Positions 17,135 through 26,650 are shown, counted from the stretch's first letter. The stretch: 64,000 nucleotides of DNA from Chthonomonas sp. UBA2387 (GCA_002343445.1 DDSP01000064.1:25340-89339); one strand, 5' to 3'. A program made the numbers and translations. The notes: generated by a model not told the origin, from the letters alone.

Positions 17135-19111
17135 GTGATTGCAGCCCTCCTGGCCCTCGCACTGGCTCCGGCCCCCCAGATCGGCATCCGCGAATTGCTC
17201 CCCGAGATGACCGACATGGAGCGACTGGCGTACCGCCCCGACCCTTGGTACACGTGCGCCCAGGCCAGCAGCTACGACCGGAACTCGAAGTCGCCCACGG
17301 AAGACTGGTTCGCCAACTGGGATGCAGGGAAGTACCTGCGGGTGGAGACTCGCGAGGGACGCAAGGAGCGCGTGATGGCCGACCTCGAAGGTCCCGGAGC
17401 AGTGGTCCGCATCTGGTCGGCCAACCCGGCCGGCGTCATGCGCTTCTATTTCGATGGCGAGAGCAATCCCAGGCTGATGGCTCAGGCGGGCGACCTGCTC
17501 TCGGGCAAGGTCAAGCCGTTCGGCGATCCGTTCGCCTACGTGAGTTCGGCGGGCTGGAACCTTTATTACCCGTTGCCTTACGCGAAGAGCCTGAAGATCA
17601 CGGTGGACGATACGGATGGCGACAAGTCGGCGGGGATGTACTACCACGTGGGCTACCGCACGTACGGACCCTCCACGACGGTGAGAACCTACACGCAAGG
17701 CGAAGCCGACTCCAGCGCCCGGACGTTGGCGGAGATCGGCAAGGCGCTGCTCTCCCCAAAGAACCCCGAGCCCAACGGTTCGGCGATGGTCGTGCTGGCC
17801 AACGCCGGAGTCGCGGGTTTCGAGATCCCCGGACCGGCTCTGGTGGACTACTTCGAAGTGAAAGTCAAGGGCGGCTCCAAAGACGTCGCCTGGGACGATC
17901 CGAACCACCTGCGGCGGGTCCTGCGTGAAACCCAGTTGCGGATGACTTTCGATGACGAACTCTGCGTGGATGTACCGCTGGGCGACTTCTTTGGCACGGC
18001 AGCGGGGCTCAACGCCTACCAGACGCTTCCGCTCGAAGTGACTTCCGACGGCACGATGATCTCCCGCTTGCCCATGCCGTTCGGCAAGAAGGCGCGCGTC
18101 GAACTCGTGGGGCGCGGCCGGCGAAACCTCGCCGTGGACTTCCGGTACCGTTCCAAACCCAAGCCCTTCGGGAACAACGCCTACTACCTTCGCGCACGGT
18201 TTGGCAGCGACTTCGGCGGCACCCGTCCCATGCGCGACATGATGATGCTCTACGCCCGAGGCGAGGGCGTCTGGCTGGGCTCCAGCATGCACGTCGCCAA
18301 CCCGACTCCGGGGTGGTGGGGCGAGGGCGACGAGAAGGTCTACGTGGACGGCGAGACGTTCCCGAGTACGTTCGGCACGGGCACGGAGGACTACTACGGC
18401 TACGCGTGGTGCAGCCCGCAGCCCTTCCTGCGTCCCTATCACTCGCAGCCACGGTGCGACGGGCCGGGCAACTTTGGGCACACGCTGGTGAACCGCTTCC
18501 ACGTGTTCGATCCCATCCCGTTCGCCAAGTCGCTCCAGTTCGACATGGAGATGTGGCATTGGGAGGACGTGCAATCCGTGTGGGCGTACACGTCGTACTG
18601 GTACGCCAAACCGGGCTCGGCGTCCAACCCCTCGGCCGACCCGATGACCACGCCGTTCCCCGAACTCCCCAAGCCAAAATCGGTGGAAGGAGCGCTGGAA
18701 GGCGAAGACCTGAACGTGGTCGAGATGACCGGAGGCGAGCGAGAGCGTCAAACCGGCTTTTGGCAAACTTCGAAGGAGACCCAACTGTGGTGGAAGCACA
18801 TGAAGGTCGGCGACCGGCTCGTGGTCGAGTTCCCGGTCGAGAAGGCGGGTCGCTACGAGATCGTGGCACACCTCTGCGGCGCGCGCGACTATGGCCGCCA
18901 CCGGCTGTTCCTCGACGGCAAGGAGTTGGGTCTCTTCGACTTCTACAATGGCTCGCTGGTGTGGAACAAGCACTCCTTGGGCGTTCACGACCTGGCTGCC
19001 GGTGCGCGGCGTCTCACCGTGGTCAGCGAAGGAAGCCGCGAAGGAGCCCTGCCAGGCGGCATGTTTGGGTTGGACTACCTGCTCCTGGTTCCCGTGAAGG
19101 ACTCCCGCTGA
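17135..19111 (+). CDS. exported DUF2961 protein, GH172-type glycosidase
   Basis: 658 residues starting at GTG 17135, 4 nt after the previous gene, with a short signal peptide (IAALLALALAPAPQ). Residues of about 25-400 form the DUF2961 jelly-roll pair, with DLEGPGAVVRIWSANP, GWNLYYPLPYAKSLKI and the signature GTGTEDYYGYAW. DUF2961 is now known as GH172, which includes difructose-dianhydride and D-arabinofuranoside-active enzymes. The last 130 residues (VGDRLVVEFPVEKAGRYEIVAH...HDLAAGARRLTVV) are a separate beta-sandwich of carbohydrate-binding type. It likely works outside the cytoplasm on furanoside glycans; the substrate is uncertain. Confidence 0.85.
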   Translation: MIAALLALALAPAPQIGIRELLPEMTDMERLAYRPDPWYTCAQASSYDRNSKSPTEDWFANWDAGKYLRVETREGRKERVMADLEGPGAVVRIWSANPAGVMRFYFDGESNPRLMAQAGDLLSGKVKPFGDPFAYVSSAGWNLYYPLPYAKSLKITVDDTDGDKSAGMYYHVGYRTYGPSTTVRTYTQGEADSSARTLAEIGKALLSPKNPEPNGSAMVVLANAGVAGFEIPGPALVDYFEVKVKGGSKDVAWDDPNHLRRVLRETQLRMTFDDELCVDVPLGDFFGTAAGLNAYQTLPLEVTSDGTMISRLPMPFGKKARVELVGRGRRNLAVDFRYRSKPKPFGNNAYYLRARFGSDFGGTRPMRDMMMLYARGEGVWLGSSMHVANPTPGWWGEGDEKVYVDGETFPSTFGTGTEDYYGYAWCSPQPFLRPYHSQPRCDGPGNFGHTLVNRFHVFDPIPFAKSLQFDMEMWHWEDVQSVWAYTSYWYAKPGSASNPSADPMTTPFPELPKPKSVEGALEGEDLNVVEMTGGERERQTGFWQTSKETQLWWKHMKVGDRLVVEFPVEKAGRYEIVAHLCGARDYGRHRLFLDGKELGLFDFYNGSLVWNKHSLGVHDLAAGARRLTVVSEGSREGALPGGMFGLDYLLLVPVKDSR

Positions 19112-19115
19112 AAGG

Positions 19116-19121
19116 TATCAT
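19116..19121 (+). promoter_or_regulatory. -10-like hexamer
   Basis: TATCAT, just after the GH172 stop, with a 38-nt leader to ATG 19160. It probably starts the beta-oxidation/etf transcript. Confidence 0.5.
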
Positions 19122-19159
19122 CGGGTTGGTCGCGCCGTCGAGTTCGACCGTCCTCAGCC

Positions 19160-21355
19160 ATGAGCCTAGAACTTGCGGTACAGCGTTGGCCGGAAGCCAA
19201 ACGGGTTTGCGTCGTCGGCGCGGGAACGATGGGCGGAGGCATCGCGGGTCATCTCGCCAACCTCGGGTTCGACGTCTATCTCCTCGATGTGGATGACCGG
19301 GCCGCGGCCAGTGGGCTGGAGCGCGTGCGCTCGTCCAAGCCGCCCCACCTGTTTCTTCCCGAATTCGCCAACCGCATCTCCACGGGTGGGCTGGACGACC
19401 ATCACGATTGGCTGATGCAGGCCGATTGGATCGTCGAAGCCGTCGTCGAGAAGCTGGATGTCAAGCGCGAGTTGTTCCATCGGATCGCCACGACGATGAA
19501 CCCCTCGGCGATGGTCTCGACCAACACGAGTGGTCTGCAACTGGCCCTGCTTGCGGAAGGCATGCCCGATGCGTTCCGCGAGCGGTTCGTGGGCTCGCAC
19601 TTCTTCAACCCGCCGCGCTACCTCAAGCTCCTCGAACTCATCCCGGCGCCCGACACGCACCCGCTGGCGCTGCACGCGATGACCCGTTTTCTTGAAGACC
19701 GGGTCGCCCGTCGCGTCGTCCCCGCCAAAGACACACCTGGATTCATCGCCAATCGCTACGGCATGTGGGCCATGTTCCACGCCATCCGCACGGCCGAGAA
19801 ACTCCAGATGACGGTCGAAGAGGTGGACGCGATCACGGGTCCGTTCTTGGGCCGGCCCCGCAGTGGGAGCTTCCGCTTGAACGACTTGGTGGGCCTGGAC
19901 ATCATGATGGACATCGCCCGCAACATCCACGAGCGATGCCCGCACGACGCGCACCGAGACGTGTTGTTCGCACCTCCCAGTCTCGCGCGGCTCCTCGAAA
20001 AGGGATGGCTGGGCGAAAAGGCGGGGCAAGGCTACTACCGCCGCGAAGGGCGCGAATTCATGGCCCTCGACCTCGTCACGTTCGCCTATCGCGAGCGCCG
20101 CGAGCCCGACCTGCCCTCGCTCAAGGAACTGGGTCGCCTGCCGCTTGGCCAGCGCATTTCGGCGGCACTCGAACTCCGCGACCCCGTCGGGGAGTTCCTG
20201 CGCAACCACTTGGTCCCGGTGCTCCAATATGCCGACCACCTCAAGTCCGAAATCGCCCACAACGTGCGCGACATTGACCGCGTGATGCAGTGGGGATTCG
20301 GTTGGGAGGCTGGCCCCTTCGCGATCATCGATGCCGTCGGCCACGAGAAGTTGGGCATCCGCTCGCCCGGCAAGTTCTATGCCGCCGGGGCGATCCTCGG
20401 CTTCGATGGGGAGTACAAGCCCGTCGCTCCCGAACCAGATTTCGCTTCGATCGAGGATTTTCCGGTCGTCAAGGAGGCGGGCACCTTCTCCGTCCGCGAC
20501 CTCGGCGACGGCGTCATGGCCATCGCCACGCGCTCCAAGATGGGGGTCTTCACGCCGGGACTGGTGGAAGAACTCTCCAAGGAACTGACCGAGAACGAGT
20601 ACGGCCCCCTGGTCCTGACCAGCGAAGCCAAGGTCTTCTCTGCGGGTTACGATCTCAAGTTCATCCTGTCTTGCGTGGATTCTGGCGACTGGGACGGTCT
20701 GAACGCCGGACTTGCCGCGTTCCAAGGGCTTGGCGAAATTCTCGCTCGGCACCGCATCGTCGCAGCGGTCAACGGGTTCTGTCTTGGCGGCGGCTGGGAG
20801 ATGGCAACGGCTTGCGCGGCAACGGTTTATGGCCCCGAGTGTACTGTCGGTTTGCCCGAAGCCAAGGTCGGCGTGGTTCCTGGCGGCGGCGGATTGGCTC
20901 GGTTGCGCGTGCGGTATCAGCACGAACCCAGAGCCCTCGCCGAAATGGCCCTCAAGGTCAACTTGGGCATGACCTCCGTCAACGCGGAGGACGCCAAGCG
21001 GCTTGGGTTCGTTCGCGAAACCGACCGCATCGAACCGCACCCGGACAAGGTGCTCTCGACAGCCAAGCGAATGGCGATGGAGATCGGCACCAACGTCGAA
21101 CCCGCGTTCGCTCCCCTCTCGGGCCCGTTCGCAGGACTGGTCGAACAAGCTCAAGACCGCGCGCGCAAGGCGGGCGACCTGACGGAACACGACGATTTCA
21201 TCGGCGACCGCATCAAGGCCGCTTTCGGCAAGAGCCAGTCGTTCCAAGACACGCTGGACAGCGAGCGGCGCGAGTTCCTTACTCTGTGCAAGCGCGCGCT
21301 CTCGGTGGCCCGCATCCGGCACATGGTGGAGAACGGCAAGCCCCTCCGCAACTAG
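19160..21355 (+). CDS. 3-hydroxyacyl-CoA dehydrogenase / enoyl-CoA hydratase fusion (FadN-like order)
   Basis: 731 residues. The N-terminal NAD-binding Rossmann fold has VVGAGTMGGGIAGHLA (about 18-33), then the 3HCDH N domain (VSTNTSGLQL, FFNPPRYLKLLELIP), a first C-terminal 3HCDH domain (TPGFIANRYG) and a second reduced one. From about residue 430 a crotonase domain follows (VFSAGYDLKFI, GFCLGGGWEMATAC with the oxyanion-hole glycine, PEAKVGVVPGGGG). Dehydrogenase before hydratase is the FadN/YusL order, opposite to FadB. It performs the two middle steps of fatty-acid beta-oxidation. The etfB-etfA genes directly downstream would pass electrons from the acyl-CoA dehydrogenase step. Confidence 0.92.
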   Translation: MSLELAVQRWPEAKRVCVVGAGTMGGGIAGHLANLGFDVYLLDVDDRAAASGLERVRSSKPPHLFLPEFANRISTGGLDDHHDWLMQADWIVEAVVEKLDVKRELFHRIATTMNPSAMVSTNTSGLQLALLAEGMPDAFRERFVGSHFFNPPRYLKLLELIPAPDTHPLALHAMTRFLEDRVARRVVPAKDTPGFIANRYGMWAMFHAIRTAEKLQMTVEEVDAITGPFLGRPRSGSFRLNDLVGLDIMMDIARNIHERCPHDAHRDVLFAPPSLARLLEKGWLGEKAGQGYYRREGREFMALDLVTFAYRERREPDLPSLKELGRLPLGQRISAALELRDPVGEFLRNHLVPVLQYADHLKSEIAHNVRDIDRVMQWGFGWEAGPFAIIDAVGHEKLGIRSPGKFYAAGAILGFDGEYKPVAPEPDFASIEDFPVVKEAGTFSVRDLGDGVMAIATRSKMGVFTPGLVEELSKELTENEYGPLVLTSEAKVFSAGYDLKFILSCVDSGDWDGLNAGLAAFQGLGEILARHRIVAAVNGFCLGGGWEMATACAATVYGPECTVGLPEAKVGVVPGGGGLARLRVRYQHEPRALAEMALKVNLGMTSVNAEDAKRLGFVRETDRIEPHPDKVLSTAKRMAMEIGTNVEPAFAPLSGPFAGLVEQAQDRARKAGDLTEHDDFIGDRIKAAFGKSQSFQDTLDSERREFLTLCKRALSVARIRHMVENGKPLRN

Positions 21356-21364
21356 AACAAACCT

Positions 21365-22105
21365 ATGAAGATCATGGTCCCCATCAAGAGGGTCGTGGAC
21401 CCCTACGCCAAAGTGAAGGCCCTGCCGGACGGCACCGGCCTCGACACGGGCGGCGCGAAGTTCGAGATCAACCCGTTCGACGAGATCGCGTTGGAGGAGG
21501 CCGTGCGCAAGCGCGAAGCCGATCCGTCGGTCCAGATCGTTGCCGTCTCGATCGGGTCCTCTTCCTGCGAAGACCAGTTGCGGAAGGCTTTGGCGATGGG
21601 CGCGGATGAGGCGATCCTGATCGAATCCGACGCCGAGTGGGATTCGCCCTCGGTCGCTGCCGAACTCGCTGCGCTGGCGAAGGAACTCGCTCCCGACCTC
21701 GTCTTGATGGGCAAGCAGGCCACCGACGACGACAACAACCAAGCCGCCCAGATGCTCGCGGCGTTGCTCGATTGGCCCCAAGCCACGTTCGCGTCCAAGT
21801 TGGACCTCGCGGGCGGCCGAGCGACCGTGGCACGCGAGACCGACACCGGCGAAGAGGTGCTCGAGATGGCCCTGCCGTGCGTGGTCACCACCGATCTGCG
21901 GCTCAACGAGCCGCGCTACATCGCGTTGCCCGGCATCATCAAGGCACGCTCCAAGCCTCTCGCGAAGAGGCCACCCACGACGGAGCCAAGGCTCCGCACG
22001 CGAACGGTCCGCCTAGATGCACCACCCACGCGCCCACCGGGACGCAAAGTGGGCAGCGTGGACGAACTCGTATCCGAGCTCAAGGCCCGGGGGGTGGTGG
22101 CTTGA
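21365..22105 (+). CDS. etfB: electron transfer flavoprotein, beta subunit
   Basis: 246 residues, 9 nt after the beta-oxidation gene. The start MKIMVPIKRVVDPYAKVK, the EINPFDEIALEEAVR helix, and LVLMGKQATDDDNNQ with LDWPQATFAS are classic EtfB sequence; the last region holds the ETF signature. With EtfA it accepts electrons from acyl-CoA dehydrogenases and passes them to ETF-quinone oxidoreductase or another acceptor. The stop overlaps the TTG start of etfA in a TTGA junction. Confidence 0.96.
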   Translation: MKIMVPIKRVVDPYAKVKALPDGTGLDTGGAKFEINPFDEIALEEAVRKREADPSVQIVAVSIGSSSCEDQLRKALAMGADEAILIESDAEWDSPSVAAELAALAKELAPDLVLMGKQATDDDNNQAAQMLAALLDWPQATFASKLDLAGGRATVARETDTGEEVLEMALPCVVTTDLRLNEPRYIALPGIIKARSKPLAKRPPTTEPRLRTRTVRLDAPPTRPPGRKVGSVDELVSELKARGVVA

Positions 22106-22995
22106 AAGCGCTCCTGATCGCCTTCGATCCTTCCGAACTCGAGCCGCTGGCCCGCTTTGGTGCCGCCTTGGGTGCTCCCTTCGACGTGCTCTTGCTCACG
22201 GGCAGTGCGGACGACGGCTATGGCGCCTCCGAGATGCTTCTAGCCGGGCTCGCCACCGTGCCTCCGGCGGACGGCCTGGCCAAGGGCATCGCGAGCGTCG
22301 CCGAGGGCTACACCCACGTTGCCGCGGCGGCTTCGATGCGATCCAAGGACGTGATGCCGCGCGTCGCCGTCCTGCTCGATGCTGGCATGGTGACCGACGC
22401 CATCGCGGTGCTCGATGGCAAAACGTTTCAGCGGCCCATCGTTGCCGGCTCGGTGATTGCCACCGTGACGGTGGAAACCGAGCGGGTCGCACTCACCGTT
22501 CGGACCTCGGCATTCGATCCTGCAACGCCGACCGGCTCGGCCAACAAGCGTTCCGTTGCGCTCTATTGCCCGACAGCAGTTGCTCGAACCAGCGCCGAGA
22601 GCCAAGCCAGCGGCGGCCGACCCGACCTGACGCAAGCCAAGGTGGTCGTGAGCGGCGGACGCCCTCTGAAGGATGCAGGGACATTCGAGAAGTTGATCGG
22701 CGGCCTAGCCGATGCGCTTGGCGGCGGAGTCGGCGCGACCCGGGCAGCCGTGGACAGCGGCATCGCCCCCAACGAGGCCCAAGTCGGCCAGACGGGCAAG
22801 ATCGTCGCTCCCGAACTCTACATCGCGGCCGGCGTCTCGGGTTCGACTCAGCACTTGGCGGGCATGAAGGACAGCAAGTGCATCGTCGCCATCAACACCG
22901 ACGGCGACGCGCCCATCTTCGAGGTGGCCGATTTCGGCCTGGTGGAAGACTTGTACACCGCCATCCCGGCATTGATGGAGCGGCTGCGCCCGTGA
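22102..22995 (+). CDS. etfA: electron transfer flavoprotein, alpha subunit
   Basis: 297 residues from TTG 22102; earlier in-frame codons lie inside etfB. The N-terminal half is the divergent nucleotide-binding-like domain. The C-terminal FAD domain has VVSGGRPLKD, GGVGATRAAVDSGIAPNEAQVGQTG and the FAD-binding signature GVSGSTQHLAGMKDSK, ending with a DLYTAIPALMERL helix. Slightly shorter than the roughly 320 residues usual in this family, with the reduction in the N-terminal domain. It overlaps the next gene in a GTGA junction. Confidence 0.95.
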   Translation: MKALLIAFDPSELEPLARFGAALGAPFDVLLLTGSADDGYGASEMLLAGLATVPPADGLAKGIASVAEGYTHVAAAASMRSKDVMPRVAVLLDAGMVTDAIAVLDGKTFQRPIVAGSVIATVTVETERVALTVRTSAFDPATPTGSANKRSVALYCPTAVARTSAESQASGGRPDLTQAKVVVSGGRPLKDAGTFEKLIGGLADALGGGVGATRAAVDSGIAPNEAQVGQTGKIVAPELYIAAGVSGSTQHLAGMKDSKCIVAINTDGDAPIFEVADFGLVEDLYTAIPALMERLRP

Positions 22996-23897
22996 CCGAC
23001 ACCCTTCTCCTCGCCACGTGGAAGGAACCTGGCGAGGTGGCGGTGCGCGCGGCGTGGGAACGGGCCCTTGCCGGTGGCAATGTGCTCGATTCGCTCGAAC
23101 ACGGGCTGGCCACAGCAGAATTGGACCCCAGCCTGATGGCGATCGGCCTTGGCTCGCTGCCCAACCGCGACGGCGAACTCGAACTCGACGCCTCGATCAT
23201 GATCGGCGAGACGCTCGAAGCCGGTGCCGTGTGCGCGCTGAGGGGCATCGTTCCCGCCATCTCGGTCGCCCGCAAGGTGCTCGAAGACACGCCCCACGTG
23301 ATGCTGGCCGGCGACCAAGCCCGCCGTTTCGCCATCCAGAACGGCTTCCAGCCGCGCAGCCTCATGACGCCCGAAAACCTCAAGGCGTACGAGGCGTGGC
23401 GCGCCGACCCCAGTCTCTACGAGCGGCGATACGTCCACAGCCTCACCGAAGGCTACGAACACCACGGCGACACGATCACGATGTTGGGCTGGCAAGCTCC
23501 GGGCCGCATGGTGGCCGCCAGTTCGACCAGCGGGCTCTCGTGGAAGATGCCGGGCCGGGTGGGCGACTCGCCCATCGTCGGTGCGGGCATCTACGCCGAC
23601 GACGAGGCCGGCGCGGCGGGCGCGACGGGGTGGGGCGAGGAACTCTGGAAGGCCGCAGCGTCCTTTCAAGCGGTCGAGCACATGCGGCGGGGACTTGCTC
23701 CCCAGGCGGCATGCGAAGAGGTTGTGCGGCGCATGATGCGGCGGCAACCCCGCTCGACCTGGATGCCGTGCGTGGTGTTTGCGATCTCACCCACGGGTGA
23801 GTTTGGGGCAGCGACGACGCAGGGCGTGTTCCCCATGTGGTCGTGCCGCAACGGAGACATCTCGTTCCACGAGTTCCCGGCGCTGACCTTGGACTAA
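22992..23897 (+). CDS. N4-(beta-N-acetylglucosaminyl)-L-asparaginase-like Ntn hydrolase
   Basis: 301 residues from GTG 22992, overlapping the etfA stop. The family is made as a precursor that cuts itself before a threonine, which then serves as the N-terminal nucleophile. Here that Thr is T161 in HHGDTITMLGW, giving predicted chains of about 160 and 141 residues. GVGDSPIVGAGIYAD-type sequence (GRVGDSPIVGAGIYADDEAGAA) follows, with the substrate-binding RxGDxP pattern. It releases Asn from glycoasparagine, or acts as an isoaspartyl/asparaginase relative. No signal peptide is evident. Its stop shares four bases with the convergent PhyH gene. Confidence 0.88.
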   Translation: MTDTLLLATWKEPGEVAVRAAWERALAGGNVLDSLEHGLATAELDPSLMAIGLGSLPNRDGELELDASIMIGETLEAGAVCALRGIVPAISVARKVLEDTPHVMLAGDQARRFAIQNGFQPRSLMTPENLKAYEAWRADPSLYERRYVHSLTEGYEHHGDTITMLGWQAPGRMVAASSTSGLSWKMPGRVGDSPIVGAGIYADDEAGAAGATGWGEELWKAAASFQAVEHMRRGLAPQAACEEVVRRMMRRQPRSTWMPCVVFAISPTGEFGAATTQGVFPMWSCRNGDISFHEFPALTLD

Positions 23898-24892
23898 GCG
23901 CGCGCCTTGGCGGCGTCCTCGTTGTACTTCAAGTCGCCGCACCCGCCTTCGCCGCTTGGCCTCACATGGGGTCCGTGCCGCTGCTCGATGCCTTTCCACG
24001 CATAGGGGTCCTCGCCCGCCACGAGCACGATGTCGCGGTGGTCGGCGACGGACACGTACTGGCCCTCGGGCAACTGGTTGCCGAACCACGGAAGCAGCGA
24101 TTCGGCGCTCATGTAGTGGTTGACCAACGCCCGCCGATAGCCCGACGGCGCGTAGTTCGGCAGTGAGCGGTGGAGTGTGTAACCGTTGAAGAACACGATG
24201 CTGCCCGCCTTGACTTCCACGGGCACGGCCTCGTCGTTCGAATAGGGGAAGCGGCGCGCCTCGAACGCGCAATCGAACCGGGCGTCGCCGTGCCACTCCT
24301 GAAAGTAAAGGATGCCTTGACGGTGCGAGCCCGGCAAAACCCACAGGCAACCGTTCTCGACCGTGGCGTCGTCCAGGGCGATCCATGCGCCGGCCAGCGA
24401 ACGGTCGCGCGTCGGGATGTAAATCTCGTCTTGGTGCCACGCTTGACCGGGTTTGCCCGAGGCCTTGATGAACAGCATGGACTGCATGCACTTGACGTTC
24501 GGGCTGATCACGGCCGTCAGACACTCGACGATCGCCGGATGCGCGAGGGCCCGTTCCATGAGCGGCGACACCTTGTGGGGGAAGTGGATGCACAGAAACC
24601 GGCGCATGGCTTCGGCGTCGGTCTCGCCGGGAAGGCCGGGATCCGAGCCGGGCAACGGACCGCGTTCGCCCCTGCAGATGGCCAACGTTTCGCGGCGCAG
24701 TTCCTCGACTTCCTCAGGCGTCAGGGCGTCTTGCAGGACCAGAAAGCCCTGCTCGGCGTAGAAGCGCGCGGCCTCCTCGCCGACGGGTCGCTTGAACCAA
24801 CCCACGGGCGGCGAGCCGTTTATCCACGAAGACCAAGGGGCGAGACGGCGCTGTTCGGCGCGGGCGTTCCAACTGGCAGTGTTGGTTTCCAT
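23894..24892 (-). CDS. phytanoyl-CoA dioxygenase (PhyH) family protein
   Basis: 332 residues. The start is taken at ATG 24892 (METNTASWNARA), which lies 12 nt after a TATAGT hexamer; an in-frame codon farther upstream would read through it. A double-stranded beta-helix Fe(II)/2-oxoglutarate oxygenase fold is shown by AWHQDEIYIP (HxD metal ligands), ENGCLWVLPGSHRQG, the distal His in NGYTLHRSLPNYAPSGYRR and the Arg that binds 2-oxoglutarate. PhyH enzymes hydroxylate lipids or small metabolites; the substrate cannot be inferred. Cytoplasmic, monocistronic. Confidence 0.88.
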   Translation of the reverse strand: METNTASWNARAEQRRLAPWSSWINGSPPVGWFKRPVGEEAARFYAEQGFLVLQDALTPEEVEELRRETLAICRGERGPLPGSDPGLPGETDAEAMRRFLCIHFPHKVSPLMERALAHPAIVECLTAVISPNVKCMQSMLFIKASGKPGQAWHQDEIYIPTRDRSLAGAWIALDDATVENGCLWVLPGSHRQGILYFQEWHGDARFDCAFEARRFPYSNDEAVPVEVKAGSIVFFNGYTLHRSLPNYAPSGYRRALVNHYMSAESLLPWFGNQLPEGQYVSVADHRDIVLVAGEDPYAWKGIEQRHGPHVRPSGEGGCGDLKYNEDAAKARA

Positions 24893-24954
24893 GGGCGTAT
24901 CCCGACTATACAGGATGCAGCGGGGTTGTGTACCGGACCTTCGCATGGCGCAGG

Positions 24955-24960
24955 TATCGT
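24955..24960 (+). promoter_or_regulatory. -10-like hexamer, leaderless type
   Basis: TATCGT ends 6 nt before ATG 24967 of the DHFR/RibD-like gene. Confidence 0.6.
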
Positions 24961-24966
24961 CCCTTC

Positions 24967-25482
24967 ATGTCGGAAGTCGTGTTGCACATGGCCGTTTCGC
25001 TGGATGGATACGTCGAAGGGCCGGACCGCGACCTCGGATGGCTGATCGAAGACCCGGGGCTGGATTTCGAGCCGTTTCTTCGGAAGGTGGAGATCATGTT
25101 GATGGGCCGGCGGACCTACGAAACGGCCCTTGACCTCGGCTGGCCGTACGAGGGGATGAATGCGTTGGTCTTCTCGCGCGACCCCTCGTTCGAGGTTGCC
25201 GACGAGCGGGTGGAGGCCTACACCAAGGGTGTGGAGCGGTGGCTGGAAGAGGAGCGACCCTTGCTGGAAGGCGACGCCTGGGTGGTCGGCGGTGCGCCCC
25301 TAGTCCGCGCCTTCATGGATGTCGACGCCGTGGACCGCATGTACTTGGGCATCCACCCCATCGTGCTGGGGGGAGGGGTGCCGTTGTTCGAGCAGGGAAC
25401 GCCGAAGCGCGAGTTCCATACCCGCGCGGTGGACTCGTACCGCGGGGGCTTGGTGCTCGTCGAATACGAACGGGTTCGCTGA
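24967..25482 (+). CDS. RibD C-terminal/dihydrofolate-reductase-like protein
   Basis: 171 residues with the DHFR-fold start SEVVLHMAVSLDGYVEGPDRDLGWL, the IMLMGRRTYET helix and VVGGAPLVRAFMDVDAVDRMYLGIHPIVLGGGVPLF, all typical of the stand-alone RibD_C reductases related to YyaP. These bind NADPH and reduce a pterin- or pyrimidine-like substrate; true folate reduction is rarely shown for them. Transcript is predicted leaderless. It converges on rpmE2 with a 3-nt gap. Confidence 0.88.
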   Translation: MSEVVLHMAVSLDGYVEGPDRDLGWLIEDPGLDFEPFLRKVEIMLMGRRTYETALDLGWPYEGMNALVFSRDPSFEVADERVEAYTKGVERWLEEERPLLEGDAWVVGGAPLVRAFMDVDAVDRMYLGIHPIVLGGGVPLFEQGTPKREFHTRAVDSYRGGLVLVEYERVR

Positions 25483-25485
25483 CGC

Positions 25486-25743
25486 TTACTTGCGGTTGGC
25501 GTCGCCCATCTGCTTGGCGTAGCGTCGCATGAACTTCTCGACGCGGCCGGCAGAGTCCACGAGGCGCTTCTGGCCCGTGTAGAAGGGGTGGGTGAACGCG
25601 CTGATGTCCAAGCGGATGACGTGGTGCGTCACGCCGTCGATGACGCGCGTCTCGTCGGTCTTGTGGGTGGAGATGCCCGTCCACTCGTGCTCGCCATCGA
25701 CGAACAGGACCGGATAATTCTTGGGGTGGGTGCCAGACTTCAT
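25486..25743 (-). CDS. rpmE2: 50S ribosomal protein L31, type B
   Basis: 85 residues starting at ATG 25743 (MKSGTHPKNYPVLFVDG). The type-B features are present: no zinc-binding CxxC, and the FTHPFYTGQKRLVDSAGRVEKFMRRY core. Type-B L31 usually replaces the zinc form when zinc is scarce. A GGAAC Shine-Dalgarno-like element precedes the ATG, and a TATCCT hexamer lies about 50 nt upstream (25792-25797), so this gene has a normal leader. Confidence 0.95.
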   Translation of the reverse strand: MKSGTHPKNYPVLFVDGEHEWTGISTHKTDETRVIDGVTHHVIRLDISAFTHPFYTGQKRLVDSAGRVEKFMRRYAKQMGDANRK

Positions 25744-25849
25744 GAGCGTTCCTGATGCGGCGCCGATTGCCGACCGGCGCACGAACATAAAAGGATACCC
25801 GGAAGCCCTGCTCAGGGTCAATCCGGGTATCTATGTGTGGCGAGTCCCC

Positions 25850-26650
25850 TCAGCGGCGGCGGCGGCGCGCCAGAGCGGCCAAGCCGATGCCGAGAGCGGC
25901 AAGGGTCGCTGGCTCGGGCACCAGCTCGACTTCCGCATAGGAGAACTGGAACGTCGCGCTGGCGGACGTCGTGTCGTCTCCGAGGAACAGGAAGTTGGGC
26001 GTCTCATACGGGTCGATAGCGCCGACGAACGGCGTGTAGTCCTTGGTGGCCGCGGAGTACAGCAGGTTGTCGTTGAACCGGACCGAGTAGTTACCGCCGA
26101 TCACGGTCACGTCCAGACGGTTCAGTCCCGCCATGCCTGTGCCGACGCCTGTGGTGTCCACAAAGCCGCGCTCCTGGGACTGGTGGTGCTCAAACATGGG
26201 CGTGTCCGTCTGGCCCCAGATCTCATCGGTCCAGACGCCGAGTTCGATGCCCTTCTTGTCAGAGCCCAGGATGATGAAGCTGAGCCCCGCGCGGTCGGCC
26301 AAGCCATCGGGCGGGTTGCTGTGGTCGGCCGTCGAAGCGCCATGGTCCTCGGCGAGCACCTTGAAGTCGAACCGCACACGGAAACCGGCCGCCGGGTCAA
26401 GGTTGAAGGGTGTCACGGCAGCCCAGCCCGCGTAGGGGAGGTAAGCCGCCGACGTGTTCAGCGTGGTGTAGCCTGAACCGCCGGGAGGGGTCACGACCGC
26501 CGTCCCAGCGGGAAGGTTTTGGTACAGCCAGCCTTGGGCGTCGGGGGTGCTGTTGAGGGCACCCGAGTAAAGCGGAATGATTTGGGCAAAGCCCGTTGCG
26601 CCAACGCCCAGGCCGAGCCCAAGCGCGAGCAACCTCGCGTAATGCTTCAT
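25850..26650 (-). CDS. PEP-CTERM sorted exported protein
   Basis: 266 residues with an N-terminal signal peptide (MKHYARLLALGLGLGVGATGFA) and the C-terminal sorting tag VPEPATLAALGIG, a short membrane segment and RRRRR. PEP-CTERM proteins are exported, inserted by their tail, and cleaved by an exosortase, usually in bacteria that make extracellular polysaccharide. The middle (VRFDFKVLAEDHG..., IELGVWTDEIWGQ) looks like a concanavalin-like beta-jelly roll that may bind glycan. No exosortase is in the window. Upstream, TATACT at about 26700 and GAGAGGATAGG near the ATG give a promoter and ribosome-binding site. Confidence 0.9.
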   Translation of the reverse strand: MKHYARLLALGLGLGVGATGFAQIIPLYSGALNSTPDAQGWLYQNLPAGTAVVTPPGGSGYTTLNTSAAYLPYAGWAAVTPFNLDPAAGFRVRFDFKVLAEDHGASTADHSNPPDGLADRAGLSFIILGSDKKGIELGVWTDEIWGQTDTPMFEHHQSQERGFVDTTGVGTGMAGLNRLDVTVIGGNYSVRFNDNLLYSAATKDYTPFVGAIDPYETPNFLFLGDDTTSASATFQFSYAEVELVPEPATLAALGIGLAALARRRRR